Shown here: piece by piece, positions 50,561 through 59,792 of the stretch | Layout of the letters: the number at the start of each line of letters is the position of its first letter | Position numbering within the stretch: position 1 is the stretch's first letter | Source of the DNA: Actinoplanes sp. TBRC 11911 | Lineage (GTDB): Bacteria; Actinomycetota; Actinomycetes; Mycobacteriales; Micromonosporaceae | Assembly (NCBI RefSeq): GCF_012933445.1 | Contig: NZ_JABBNC010000013.1 | Location: 1-64,000 of the forward strand | DNA length: 64,000 bases | Reading direction: 5' to 3' | The notes under the pieces: model-generated | Told to the model about the DNA's origin: nothing | What the model saw: only the letters and a program-made list of their open reading frames with translations | The model's database searches: none | Made by a program: the position numbers and the translations under genes

Positions 50561-51088
50561 ATGAGATTGGGATCGGACGATGACGACGGCTTCCGGGCCT
50601 TCGTGCGGCAGCAATGGGATCCGCTGACCCGGACGGCGTACCTGCTGACCGGTGACCACAGCTATGCCGAGGACCTGGTGCAGACGGCGCTGGAGAAGAC
50701 CCACCGCCGGTGGCGAAAGGTGTCGGTGATGGACTCCCCCGCCGGCTACGTGCACCGCGTGATGGTGAATACCGCGATCTCCTGGCGTCGCCGGCGGAGC
50801 TGGGGCGAGATCGCGCTCACCCCGCCCGACCGAGCCCGCGGCGACGACCCGTACGCGGGTGTGGAGCAACGCCAGCAACTCGTCATCGCACTCCGGAAGC
50901 TACCGCCGAGGATGCGTGCCGTGCTGGTGCTGCGCTACTTCGATGATCTGAGCGAGGCCGACGTCGCCGAGGTCATGGGCTGCTCCGTCGGCACCGTCAA
51001 GAGCCAGGCCTCGCGCGGCCTGCAACGTCTTCGCGAAGAGATCACGCCCACCGGAATGTCACCGTCCGTCAGCCTGCAGGGGAGCTGA
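50561..51088 (+). CDS. ECF sigma factor, SigE-like family (SIG-E of actinomycetes)
   Basis: About 175 residues. Region 2 is DDGFRAFVRQQWDPLTRTAYLLTGDHSYAEDLVQTALEKTHRRWRKV; region 4 is LVIALRKLPPRMRAVLVLRYFDDLSEADVAEVMGCSVGTVKSQASRGLQRLRE. It directs RNA polymerase to a regulon of its own. The start is uncertain: ATG 50561 has a GGAG only one base upstream, whereas TTG 50567 would have it at 7 bases. The next gene, 2 bases after the stop, encodes a membrane-anchored partner that may hold it inactive. Confidence 0.9.
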   Translation: MRLGSDDDDGFRAFVRQQWDPLTRTAYLLTGDHSYAEDLVQTALEKTHRRWRKVSVMDSPAGYVHRVMVNTAISWRRRRSWGEIALTPPDRARGDDPYAGVEQRQQLVIALRKLPPRMRAVLVLRYFDDLSEADVAEVMGCSVGTVKSQASRGLQRLREEITPTGMSPSVSLQGS

Positions 51089-51090
51089 GC

Positions 51091-52470
51091 ATGAACATCG
51101 AGACCGAACTGCGCGCCGGACTCATCGAAACCGCCGGGGAGCTGGACCTGCGCCTCGACCCGTGGACGTCTTTCCAGCGGCGGGAGACCCGGCACCGCCG
51201 CAACCGGCTGATCCGAGCCGGCGTAGCAGCCGCGGCGGTGACCGCCCTGGCCGGAATGCAGGCCGGGGTGGTGCCGGTGCCCGGCTGGGCGCCCACCATC
51301 GCGCTGGCCGTAGGCAACGAGGCGCTCCTCAACGGTCCGGTCCGCGGTTCCCTCGCCGGCGACACCGCGTTCCTCGCCGGGATGCGCGCGCAGATCAGGG
51401 ACATCGACAACCCCGACCAGAACTGGCGCATCGGTGACCGGAGCAAAATCCGATTCCTGTACGCCGCGGACGTCGGCGACAAAAGGGTGGTACTCGCGTA
51501 CGTGCCGCTGCGATTTGGTTTCGTGACCAAACCGCAGTTGCTCTGGTACGACGGCGCGGCCGGGTCGGACCCCGCGGAGATGGTGGCGGTGGCCAACGTC
51601 GACCCCGCACAGCGGGCCACCCAGTACGTCATGGCGTCGTTCGACGATCCGGGTGTCGCGGTGCTGGTCGGACCGCCAGGCAGCACCGCGACGATCAGCC
51701 CCGGTTACGAGTTCGGCGCGGACGGCCGGGTGCATGACGATCCGGCTGTCTCGGGTGTGCCGGGAAGCGGGATCGCCGAGACGGTTCTGCCCCCTGCCCC
51801 GGGCGACCCGGGCGTCACGATGACACTGACCCAGGACGGCCGTAGCACGGTGGTCGCGCAGGGCGAGGGCGGGTCGGGCGGCTCGCTGCCCGATGAGAAG
51901 GTGTTCGACGCCGCGCTGAGCAAAGCGCTGGGCGACCGCGTGCTCGACCACAATCTGCTGCGGCCGTGGGTGCAGATGGGCCTCGACACGGGCCAGATGC
52001 GCTTGGCGGACGCCCGGCTGGTGGTGCGCTGGACCGGGGAGGTGAACGGGCAGCAGGCAGTTCTGTTCACTCTGCAGAAGGCCGGCGGTGGGGTACTCGC
52101 CTTCGCGTGGCACGGCTCGTCCGCGGGGTCACGCGAGGATCTCCGGTTGCTGCTCCCGGCCGCGGGCTCCGACCGGCGGCCCATCGCGTGGCGCATGTAT
52201 GCCGAGGGATCGCAGGTTCCGACCGACCAGGTGATCGTGATCGCGCCGGCGGGCGCAGCGCGGGTGACGCTGACCTCGGTCTCCGGTGACCCGGAGAAGG
52301 TCGCGATCGACCACTCGGGGAAAGGGAAGGCCACGGTCGCGCCGGGCGCCGCCGCGACGGTGACCGCGTACGCCGCGGACGGGTCCGAGATGGGGTCGAC
52401 GCCGGTGCCGCCGTTCGACGACGGGACCGGCATCATCGGGCAGACGCCAGGCACCCGCGTCGTTCCGTAG
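51091..52470 (+). CDS. Membrane-anchored partner of the ECF sigma factor
   Basis: 459 residues. The N-terminal cytoplasmic segment (MNIETELRAGLIETAGELDLRLDPWTSFQRRETRHRRNR) is followed by one hydrophobic segment (about 41-66) and a large external domain rich in beta-strands, ending in a Pro/Gly tail. The gene pair with a SigE-like sigma factor is common in actinomycetes, and the N-terminus is the likely anti-sigma contact, but no zinc anti-sigma motif (HxxxCxxC) is present. Function as an anti-sigma factor or sensor is therefore inferred from position. Confidence 0.6.
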   Translation: MNIETELRAGLIETAGELDLRLDPWTSFQRRETRHRRNRLIRAGVAAAAVTALAGMQAGVVPVPGWAPTIALAVGNEALLNGPVRGSLAGDTAFLAGMRAQIRDIDNPDQNWRIGDRSKIRFLYAADVGDKRVVLAYVPLRFGFVTKPQLLWYDGAAGSDPAEMVAVANVDPAQRATQYVMASFDDPGVAVLVGPPGSTATISPGYEFGADGRVHDDPAVSGVPGSGIAETVLPPAPGDPGVTMTLTQDGRSTVVAQGEGGSGGSLPDEKVFDAALSKALGDRVLDHNLLRPWVQMGLDTGQMRLADARLVVRWTGEVNGQQAVLFTLQKAGGGVLAFAWHGSSAGSREDLRLLLPAAGSDRRPIAWRMYAEGSQVPTDQVIVIAPAGAARVTLTSVSGDPEKVAIDHSGKGKATVAPGAAATVTAYAADGSEMGSTPVPPFDDGTGIIGQTPGTRVVP

Positions 52471-52582
52471 GCTCGCCCGGATTGTTCGAGCTCAGCCCGG
52501 CGAGGATGCCTGATCGCCGGGCTGAGTTCGAAACACGCGATATCTGCGGCGGCTCAATCGACCGCCGGCCCCGGATGTCGAA

Positions 52583-55231
52583 TCAGGCTGCCGAGACCGA
52601 GACGTCAACTCCGGTGAATGTGTTCGCCGCAGCTCCCGACACGGTTACCGGGCCGGTGGTCCGGATGCCGAAATGATCGTTCGCGATGTTATTGCCGGTC
52701 ACCTGGATCGACAACGGACTCACCGTGGCAACTCGCACCCCGGTGGTCTGCTGCGACCCCGCCTTGACGTTGTTCGTTCCGATCGTGTTGGACCCGTTGA
52801 CAAGGTTGCCGCCGAGGTCCTGGCCGGCTTGCGAGACAACTGTCACGCCGGCGTCCCCGTTTCCGCTCACGGTGTTCGCGGTGACGGTGTTGCCGTAGAC
52901 GGCGCCGCCGGCCACCGATGCGGACAGGACGATGCCGCCACCGCCGCCGGTCAGCCCGTTGCCAGTGACCGTGTTGGCGGTGATCGTGTTGCCTTGGACG
53001 CCGGCCGTGCCGGAAGCGCGAACCCCACCCGGTGCGGCGGCCTGGTTACGGCCGGCCAGGATCACGCCGCCCGAGCCCGCGTTGTCCTGCACCGAGTTTC
53101 CGCTGACCAGGTTGCCCGTCGCCGGGCCCGTCTCGTCGCTGAGCACGATACCGGCGGCGTTGCCGCGGACCGTGTTGTTCACGACTTTGGAGCCGGAGCT
53201 CCCGATCAGGTGGATGCCGCCACCGCAGTCGCCGGGCGTCACGCACGCGATGTAGTAGGCCGAACCGGTGCCGCGGTTGTTCCCGCTGACGATGTTGACG
53301 CTCAATGTCGCGTTGTTCACGCCCTTGACGAGGATCCCCTCACCGATCGCGTTCTGCACGGTGAAACCAGAGACCGTCACGTTGGGCGCGGCGACCTCGA
53401 TGCCGTTGATCAGACCGCTCGCGTCGATCACCACGTTGCCGCTCACCTCGAGCGACAGCGGCTTGGTCACGACGACATTTTCTTTGTACGTCCCGGCGCA
53501 GGCGACGACCCGTCCCCCGCTTGCCACCTTACTGATCGCCGCGTTGATCGTCTTGACCGTCGCGGTCGCACACGACGTTCCGGCTGCCGAACCAGTCGCG
53601 CCCGGGGAGGCGTACACAAGCTGGGGTTGGGTGTTGGTTGGTGGGAGCGCGAAGGCGTAGACCCGATTGTTGCCGCTGAAGCCCACCGGCGAGAGCCGGC
53701 CGTAGCCGGAGCCCCAGAACACCATGCCGCCGGCGATCGCCGGGCCGCCGACCACCGAGCCGCCCGAGGCGTACGACCAGAGCGTCGCACCAGTACGGGC
53801 GTCGAGCGCGTACATCGTCGCATCGGAGACCGCGTTCGACATCGACCCGACGTACAGGACGCCGTTCGCGACCGACGGGGGCGCGAGGTCCTTGGTGGTA
53901 CCACCGTGCGGGTCGGCCTTCTGCCAGACGATCGTGCCGGTGGCCGGGTCCAGTGCTGCGAACGAGCCGCTGGTGATCCGGGGGCCGGACGGCACGCCGT
54001 TCTGGGTCAGCTGATACGGCTGGCCACCTGAGTCGTTGGTCGTCACGTAGATGTAGTGGCCGTCGGTCGCTGTCCCCCACAACATGCCGCCGAGGAACTC
54101 GCCCGGTCCGACCAGGGTGTGCCACAACGGCTCCCCGGTCGCGGCGTCGAATGCCCAGTAGATTCCGCTCTTCTGGCCGAATCCGACGAGCCGGCGCGTC
54201 TTGCCGCCGATGGTCACGGTCAGCAGGTTGCCGCCGGAGCCGAAGTCAAAGTCGGGGCCCTTCGGGTCGGGACACCAGTCAACGCCGGATGGCACGTTCA
54301 GGCAGGCGGCCGTCCAGGTGTCGTGCGCGAACGTCTTGGAGGACCAGGCGATCGCGCCGGTGTCCATACGGAACGCCACCACCGCGTCGAAGTAGTCGTC
54401 GTCCGAGGTGCAATCCGTGCCGCCGTCGCGGATGCAGTCCTCCACGGACTCCGGCACGGTGTAGTTGTCACCGGTACCGACGATCACCAGGCCGTCGGCG
54501 ACGTCGACCGTCGGGCTGCCCCAGATGGCATTACCCGAGTAGGCGTCGGTCTTCCCGCCGTTGTCCGGGATCGTGTACGTCTTCCACAGCACGGCGCCAG
54601 TCGCGGCGTTCAGCGCCACCAGCGAACCCCGGAAGGTGCAACAGGGGTAGCTCGGATCCGCGGCCGCGTTCTCCTCCTGGGAGGAGACGCCGACGTAGAG
54701 GACGCCGTCATGCTCCACCGGACTGGCCGTGATGACCGCGTTCGGGTGGTTGTCGACCTGCGTGCTCCACCGCTTGGCCCCGGTCGCCTTGTCGACCGCG
54801 AACACGGCGCCGGACAGGTCGGCCGAGATGACGGTGCTGCTGAGAATGAGCGGGCTGACCCGGGACACCGCAGCCGTACGCCCGTCGAAGTCGGTGACGG
54901 GCTTCGACCAGCGGGGCTCGCCGGTGTTCTGGTCGACGGCGTGCAGCAAGCCTCCCCAGTCCGGGAAGTAGACGACACCGTCGGATGCGGTGGGCGTGGC
55001 CGATACGTCGCCTCGAGTGCTGAACGTCCACTTCGGGGTCAGCTGGGCGGCGTTCGCTGCCGAGATCGCGGTCTCGCCGGGCTGGGACCGGTTGTTCGAG
55101 GCGTCGTAGCCGCCGGCCATCCAGGATGCGCTGGCTGCGGGAGCCGCCTGTGCGACCGATGTCAGTCCGAGCGGGGCCATCGCCACGGCGAGAGTCACCG
55201 CGGCGATGGTGAATCTTGATCGATGCTTCAC
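52583..55231 (-). CDS. Secreted PQQ-type beta-propeller/parallel beta-helix protein
   Basis: 882 residues from GTG 55231 (GGAG 7 bases upstream). A signal peptide ends about SVAQAAPA. The first 540 residues form a PQQ-like eight-bladed propeller with Trp-docking repeats (GEPRWSKPV, GAKRWSTQV, GAVLWKTYT, GAIAWSSKT, GEPLWHTLV, GTIVWQKAD, GATLWSYAS), as in polyvinyl-alcohol or quinoprotein dehydrogenases. A paired-Cys segment (YPCCTF) and another pair (DCIRDGGTDC) are present. The last 340 residues are a right-handed beta-helix of NosD/PbH1 type with N-N-T-V-x-G-N repeats. Dehydrogenase activity is possible but the heme-c motif CxxCH is absent. Confidence 0.8.
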   Translation of the reverse strand: MKHRSRFTIAAVTLAVAMAPLGLTSVAQAAPAASASWMAGGYDASNNRSQPGETAISAANAAQLTPKWTFSTRGDVSATPTASDGVVYFPDWGGLLHAVDQNTGEPRWSKPVTDFDGRTAAVSRVSPLILSSTVISADLSGAVFAVDKATGAKRWSTQVDNHPNAVITASPVEHDGVLYVGVSSQEENAAADPSYPCCTFRGSLVALNAATGAVLWKTYTIPDNGGKTDAYSGNAIWGSPTVDVADGLVIVGTGDNYTVPESVEDCIRDGGTDCTSDDDYFDAVVAFRMDTGAIAWSSKTFAHDTWTAACLNVPSGVDWCPDPKGPDFDFGSGGNLLTVTIGGKTRRLVGFGQKSGIYWAFDAATGEPLWHTLVGPGEFLGGMLWGTATDGHYIYVTTNDSGGQPYQLTQNGVPSGPRITSGSFAALDPATGTIVWQKADPHGGTTKDLAPPSVANGVLYVGSMSNAVSDATMYALDARTGATLWSYASGGSVVGGPAIAGGMVFWGSGYGRLSPVGFSGNNRVYAFALPPTNTQPQLVYASPGATGSAAGTSCATATVKTINAAISKVASGGRVVACAGTYKENVVVTKPLSLEVSGNVVIDASGLINGIEVAAPNVTVSGFTVQNAIGEGILVKGVNNATLSVNIVSGNNRGTGSAYYIACVTPGDCGGGIHLIGSSGSKVVNNTVRGNAAGIVLSDETGPATGNLVSGNSVQDNAGSGGVILAGRNQAAAPGGVRASGTAGVQGNTITANTVTGNGLTGGGGGIVLSASVAGGAVYGNTVTANTVSGNGDAGVTVVSQAGQDLGGNLVNGSNTIGTNNVKAGSQQTTGVRVATVSPLSIQVTGNNIANDHFGIRTTGPVTVSGAAANTFTGVDVSVSAA

Positions 55232-55378
55232 GTACTGGCTCCGAATCTCCAAGATGGACCATTCGGCGCTCAGACGTCAGTCATCTATGGAAATTCATCA
55301 CGGTACGGGGTGACGCAGGCCATCTTGCCGAGCGGCCGGATTGTCTTCACCCTGGACCACGGCCGATGCGGACGCAGG

Positions 55379-56581
55379 TTACGGCCGGGCGGTGGACACC
55401 GGCACGGACAGCGGACCGTAGGTGAAGAGAGACGGCGAATAGCGGATCTCGTGCGGCGCGACGGTCAGTTTCAGGTCGGGAAACCGCTCGAAAAGGCGAG
55501 CCAGGGCGATTTGTCCCTCGACGCGAGCCAGCGGGGCTCCGAGGCAATAGTGCGGGCCGTGACCGAACGACAGGTGCTCCCGCCGCTCGCGATCGATGTC
55601 GAAACGGTCGGCGTGGCCGCCATGCTGATCGGGATCGGTCGCCGCGCCGCCGATGCATACCACGACGGCGTCGCCGGCCGGGATGGTCACACCCGCCAGC
55701 TCGGTGTCCCGTAGGGCGTAGTGGAACGCCGAGGCGGTGACCGGTGGGTTCAGCCTCAGGGTTTCCTCCACCACATCGGCCCACCGGTTGCCCTGGATTG
55801 CCAGGGCCAGCTGCGCGGGGTGCGTGAGAAGGTTGACGACAGCTTGCCCGAGCATGTGCACCGCGGTTTCATGACCCGCGATCAACAGCAGGTAGAGCGA
55901 ATCAATCAGCTCCCGGGCCGATAACGCGTCGCCGTCGTGCGCCTCGACGAGGGCGGTGGTGAGATCGTCGCCGCCCGTCCGGCGCTTCAGTTCGACGAGT
56001 TCGTGCAGATATCCGACCATGCCCTGCGCCGCAGCGATCACCTCGCCGGGCGTGCTCGTGTGCGCGAAGAGCACCCTGGTCCAGCCACGCATGCGGTGGC
56101 GATCGTGAACGGGAACGCCGAGCAGCTGGCTCGTCACCGCGACGGGCAGTTGCTCGGCGAAGGCCGGGACGATGTCCGCTTCCACCTGCTTCGCCATGCT
56201 GTCCAACAAGTCATCGACTATCCGCGCGATCCACGGACGCTGAGCGTCCACCCGCGCCGGTGTGAACGCCCCGGACACCAGACGGCGCAGCCGCCGGTGC
56301 GGCGCGCCGTCCTGGTGCAACATATGCTCGCCCTGCACATGGGGCTGCAGCAGCCAGTCGGCGGGCACCCGTCCGTCGCGAAGCGCGGCCCACTGCGACG
56401 GATTCTTCCCGAAAACCTTCCCGTTGCCGTTGAGCACCTCACGCACGGCCGCGTGCGTGGTGGCCGCCCAGACGGTGACCCCTTCGGGCAGCTCCAGCCG
56501 GAGTACCGGCCCGAGCCCGCGGAACCTGGCCAGCGTGCGCGGCAGCGCTTCGTCGACTGCGGGTAGGTGGTCTGGCTGCAT
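55379..56581 (-). CDS. Cytochrome P450
   Basis: 400 residues from ATG 56581 (12 further codons are open upstream to a GTG). Canonical motifs: I-helix LLLIAGHETAVHMLG, K-helix EETLR, heme loop LSFGHGPHYCLGAPLARVE with the Cys thiolate ligand. This is a typical soluble bacterial class I P450. No ferredoxin or reductase gene is adjacent. It is 14 kb from the biosynthetic cluster, so a tailoring role there is unlikely but cannot be excluded. Confidence 0.93.
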   Translation of the reverse strand: MQPDHLPAVDEALPRTLARFRGLGPVLRLELPEGVTVWAATTHAAVREVLNGNGKVFGKNPSQWAALRDGRVPADWLLQPHVQGEHMLHQDGAPHRRLRRLVSGAFTPARVDAQRPWIARIVDDLLDSMAKQVEADIVPAFAEQLPVAVTSQLLGVPVHDRHRMRGWTRVLFAHTSTPGEVIAAAQGMVGYLHELVELKRRTGGDDLTTALVEAHDGDALSARELIDSLYLLLIAGHETAVHMLGQAVVNLLTHPAQLALAIQGNRWADVVEETLRLNPPVTASAFHYALRDTELAGVTIPAGDAVVVCIGGAATDPDQHGGHADRFDIDRERREHLSFGHGPHYCLGAPLARVEGQIALARLFERFPDLKLTVAPHEIRYSPSLFTYGPLSVPVSTARP

Positions 56582-56819
56582 GTCACCATTCTTACCAGCA
56601 ACCACCTGCGGAAACACCGTTGCAGGCCGGTCCCGCTCGTAACGTGCGGATGGCCCAGCGGGGTGGATATCAGCTCAACAGGGGATAACGCGCCTGATTG
56701 CGTCCATCCACAATGATTGCGCTCAGTGAACCCATCGTCGCGTGAACGACACTTTTCGGTTGAATGCCGCGGTCTTCTCCACGTTTGTAGACCGAATGCC
56801 CCAGACCGAGGAGGAATAC

Positions 56820-57731
56820 ATGTCCACGTTCACAGTGAACGGTGTGGCCGGCGAGGTCGGCCTCGGGATCGTCAAGGAGCTGCTGATCCGTGGCGTCAGC
56901 CCGGCCGACGTCATCGCCATCGTGCACGACGTGCCGCCCCTCGGCGGCAGCGTCGACGAGGTCACCGACCTGGGTGTGCAGGTGCGGCAGGCCGACCTCA
57001 CCAAGCCGGACGGCCTGGCCGACGCGTTTGCCGGCACCACCCAGTTTGTGATGGTGCCCTACGTCGGCTTCGAAAACTTCGAGCCGAACACCGACGACAA
57101 CCTCGTACGCAACCGCAACGCGCTCAACGCCGCCAAGGCAGCCGGCGCCACCTGGGTCGGCTACATCAGCGGCCTGCGCGCCCAGCAGGAGAACGCGGAC
57201 ATCTTCCCCGCGCACAACACCACCGAGAACCTGATCCAGAGCATGTTCCCCGGCTCGTTCACGATCATGCGGGCCGGGCTTCAGTCGGAGCGTTACACCA
57301 CCGGGCTGTTCACGCTCGGACTCGACGGCAGCGAGCCGCAGGTCGCGGGCCTGGCGCCAGACGGGCCGGTGTCCACCATCGCCCGGTCCGACCTGGCGAG
57401 CGCGGCCGGGCAGCTGTTCGTCACGCATCCGCATGTCGGCCAGACGCTCGAACTCGTCGCCGAGCAGACCTTCACCGAGAACGACTTCGTCAAGTTCGCC
57501 AGTGACCAGACCGGCGACAACGTCACCTTCCGCGAGGTGACCGAGGCCGAGTACCGGACGCTGGTGGGCACCATCGAGACCAACGACGTCGAGGCGGCGC
57601 TGGCGCTGGAGCTGGCCTGCCGCGACGGACGCCTCAAGTCGGACAGCAAGGACCTGCGCACCGTGCTCGGCCGGGCTCCCCTGACCACGCCGGAAGCGCT
57701 CAAAGACATCATCAAGGCCATCAACGGCTGA
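56820..57731 (+). CDS. NmrA-like NAD(P)-binding protein
   Basis: 303 residues from ATG 56820, with GAGGAGG 6 bases upstream. The Rossmann N-terminus is FTVNGVAGEVGLGIVKELLIRGVSPADVIAIVHD, followed by VQVRQADLTKPDGLADAFAGTTQFVMVPY, NRNALNAAKAAGATWVGYISGL and TIARSDLASAAGQLF, as in the NmrA/SDR-atypical (QorB-like) group. The glycine motif is slightly unusual (GVAGEVGLG rather than GATGxxG). Redox sensing or quinone reduction is typical of the family. It is divergent from the P450 gene, with about 240 bases between starts. Confidence 0.8.
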   Translation: MSTFTVNGVAGEVGLGIVKELLIRGVSPADVIAIVHDVPPLGGSVDEVTDLGVQVRQADLTKPDGLADAFAGTTQFVMVPYVGFENFEPNTDDNLVRNRNALNAAKAAGATWVGYISGLRAQQENADIFPAHNTTENLIQSMFPGSFTIMRAGLQSERYTTGLFTLGLDGSEPQVAGLAPDGPVSTIARSDLASAAGQLFVTHPHVGQTLELVAEQTFTENDFVKFASDQTGDNVTFREVTEAEYRTLVGTIETNDVEAALALELACRDGRLKSDSKDLRTVLGRAPLTTPEALKDIIKAING

Positions 57732-57795
57732 CGACCTCGCCGATGTCGTCTCGCGCCTTCGCTTGATCGACAAGGGGAATGATCAGGAGTCAACG

Positions 57796-58101
57796 ATGTT
57801 GACCAGAACATTTTGGATTCAGCTCGCGGAACGAGCGCTCAAGACCGGCGCGCAGTCGGCCGCGGCGATAATCGGCGCCGCCGGGCTGGATGTTCTCGAT
57901 ATCGACGCCACGAAGGTCATCTACATCGCCCTGCTGGCGATGCTGGCTTCCGTGCTGACGTCGATAGGCTCAGCCCCGCTGGGCAATGACAAGACCAGCC
58001 CGTCGATAACCTCCGTCGGGGCGAGTGCCCCGGCATCCGCGACGGCGGCGACCACGCCACTCGCGCCATCGCAACCGAGTACACCGACACCGTCGACATA
58101 G
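57796..58101 (+). CDS. Phage r1t-type holin-like small membrane protein
   Basis: 101 residues from ATG 57796 (AGGAG upstream). The sequence MLTRTFWIQLAERALKTGAQSAAAIIGAAG, then DVLDIDATKVIYIALLAMLASVLTSIGSAPLG and a Thr/Ser/Pro-rich tail, has the layout of actinobacteriophage holins: amphipathic N-terminus, two membrane segments, and the LxSxLTS motif. Phage holins open the membrane for a lysin. Here no endolysin, capsid, integrase or other phage gene is nearby, so it is a lone copy, perhaps domesticated for release of proteins or for cell lysis. Confidence 0.7.
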   Translation: MLTRTFWIQLAERALKTGAQSAAAIIGAAGLDVLDIDATKVIYIALLAMLASVLTSIGSAPLGNDKTSPSITSVGASAPASATAATTPLAPSQPSTPTPST

Positions 58102-58109
58102 TGGACCAG

Positions 58110-58169
58110 GCGCGGTTGGCCGGCATCCCCGGCCAACCGCGCGAGGGCCGGCCCCGTGGGTCGGCCCTC
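58110..58169 (+). terminator. Tandem hairpins between convergent genes
   Basis: The first hairpin is a perfect 14-bp stem (58110-58123 with 58129-58142, 5-base loop). The second follows immediately with an 8-bp stem (GAGGGCCG at 58143-58150, complement at 58162-58169). They start 8 bases after the holin-like gene stop and end 7 bases before the stop of the convergent hemerythrin gene, so they probably end transcription from both sides. Confidence 0.8.
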
Positions 58170-58176
58170 GCTGGGT

Positions 58177-58872
58177 TCATCGAGTGGCGATCGACGACCA
58201 GAGGGGTGGGGTGCGCGTGCCGTAGACCCGCTCGGCGTAGTCGCCGTACGCCTTCGGGGCCATTTCGGAGATGACGACGCGTACCTCCTCGCCGATATTG
58301 TCGAGCAGTTCCCGGACCTGCGCCGGCTCGGCCTCGTACATGAAGAGACCAACGGCGACCGGCAGGAGATCCGGTGGCAGTGCGCCGAAGTTGGCGGCCG
58401 CCATCGCGTCCCATTCTTCGGCCTGGATGTGCTTCTCGATCAGCGGAAGCACGTATTTCAGCTCGTCGTTGAGGTGCTCGCGTACCACCGGCAGCAGCTC
58501 GCCGAGCGTGCCCTCCACGACGGTGCGGCTCTGCAGGGTCGGGTCCGCGCGCCAGGTCGCGAGTTCTTGGATCAGCCTGGTAGTGAGCGTGCCGATGAGC
58601 TCGTGATGTTCTTCCATGCCGTGCACCAGGGGGCGAATCTCCTCCGGGGCACGCTCCAGCAGCCGGGGCCAGATCTCGAGGTCCTCGGCGTGGTGGTGAT
58701 GGTGAAGGCCCATGCTGATCAAGCCCACGTGATCGTGGACGATCTCCGCACGCCGGCGGTCGCCCTCGAACACCGTCCGGACGAGTTCGGGCATCAGGAA
58801 GAACTCGCGGAGAAATCCCGTGTGCACCATGCTCATGTCCCGGGTCATCACACCCGGCGCCTTGCTCGCCAT
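58177..58872 (-). CDS. Hemerythrin HHE domain protein
   Basis: 231 residues. Iron ligand motifs of the HHE cation-binding domain are visible: EIVHDHVGLISMGLHHHHHAEDLEIWP, then VHGMEEHHELIG, then VVREHLNDELKYVLPLIEKHI (His-x-x-x-Glu). These non-heme di-iron proteins sense or store oxygen or nitric oxide, or protect against oxidants. It is cytoplasmic by composition. The gene is divergent from the TetR regulator 153 bases away, which may control it. Confidence 0.87.
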   Translation of the reverse strand: MASKAPGVMTRDMSMVHTGFLREFFLMPELVRTVFEGDRRRAEIVHDHVGLISMGLHHHHHAEDLEIWPRLLERAPEEIRPLVHGMEEHHELIGTLTTRLIQELATWRADPTLQSRTVVEGTLGELLPVVREHLNDELKYVLPLIEKHIQAEEWDAMAAANFGALPPDLLPVAVGLFMYEAEPAQVRELLDNIGEEVRVVISEMAPKAYGDYAERVYGTRTPPLWSSIATR

Positions 58873-59025
58873 TGCCGACTCCCTGACTGGCTACTCAGTG
58901 ACTTACGAAACATTGCGGCAACCGGCGTGATCGGAGCCGTGCACCACCGGACAGACGGCATGAGTCACCCTCCGGTAAAATTGAGTGGTACGACACCGGA
59001 TTCACTACAGTCGGACCGGAGCCAA

Positions 59026-59658
59026 ATGTACCCCACGAGTCGCCAGCCGCGCACCTACCACTCCGCGCTCCGCAGTCAGCAGGCCGCGCAGACCCGGGAG
59101 CGGGTCCTCGACGCGGCGGCGGTGTGTTTCGCCGCCAACGGTTACGGACGCACAACGCTCGCCTCGATCGCCGAGCGCGCCGGCGTCTCGGTGGAAACCG
59201 TGCAGGCTAACGGGCCCAAGCGGGCCCTGCTCATGGCCTCGTTCGAGCGCGTCTTCACCGGCGACGAGGGCCCCCGGCCGGTCTCCGAGACGCCGACCGG
59301 CCAGCAAATCCTCACCGAGATCGATCTGGCCGGATTCCGGGCCGCGCTGGTGGCGTTCCTGGTCGCCGCCAACAGCCGTGGGGTGCGTCTCTGGCGAGCC
59401 TTCGAGGCGGCCGCCGACAGCGACAAGGAGGTCATGGCGTCGCTGCAACAACTGTGGGAGCGGCGGCGGATCGATGTCACCGCCGCGATTGCCGCGCTGA
59501 TCGAACGGGGAGCGGTGATCTCGGACCCAGCGGCGGCCGCCGACGTGCTCTCCTTCTTGATCTCCCCGGAGGGTTACGAACAGCTCGTACTGCGCGCAGG
59601 ATGGTCGAACGACACTTACGCGCATTGGCTCGACCAAGCGATCGAACAGTTGCGATGA
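59026..59658 (+). CDS. TetR-family transcriptional regulator
   Basis: 210 residues from ATG 59026 (CGGAG upstream; the frame is open much further upstream but that part overlaps the hemerythrin gene antisense). N-terminal HTH: QTRERVLDAAAVCFAANGYGRTTLASIAERAGVSVETVQANGPKRALL, with the usual Y-F/H contact region altered to VQANGPK. The C-terminal ligand domain is less conserved. It is divergent from the hemerythrin gene and is the likely repressor of it. Confidence 0.87.
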   Translation: MYPTSRQPRTYHSALRSQQAAQTRERVLDAAAVCFAANGYGRTTLASIAERAGVSVETVQANGPKRALLMASFERVFTGDEGPRPVSETPTGQQILTEIDLAGFRAALVAFLVAANSRGVRLWRAFEAAADSDKEVMASLQQLWERRRIDVTAAIAALIERGAVISDPAAAADVLSFLISPEGYEQLVLRAGWSNDTYAHWLDQAIEQLR

Positions 59659-59792
59659 GCGCTTGGACCGAGCCGAGGTGACCTTCGACACGCTTCGTAC
59701 AAATTTCATTGCCACTAGTGTTCCCGCATCACGTCGGGGCCGCTGCAGCCTTAATTGATCATTCCCCGGTCGCGCGCAGACGCCTGGCCCGG

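Noticed and set aside
55379..56581. The P450 as a tailoring enzyme of the biosynthetic cluster
   Set aside because: It is about 14 kb beyond the NRPS, separated by unrelated genes on both strands, with no shared regulatory motif.
58156..59025. A 290-codon upstream extension of the TetR gene
   Set aside because: It is antisense to the hemerythrin gene, and the TetR HTH starts right after ATG 59026 with its own ribosome site.
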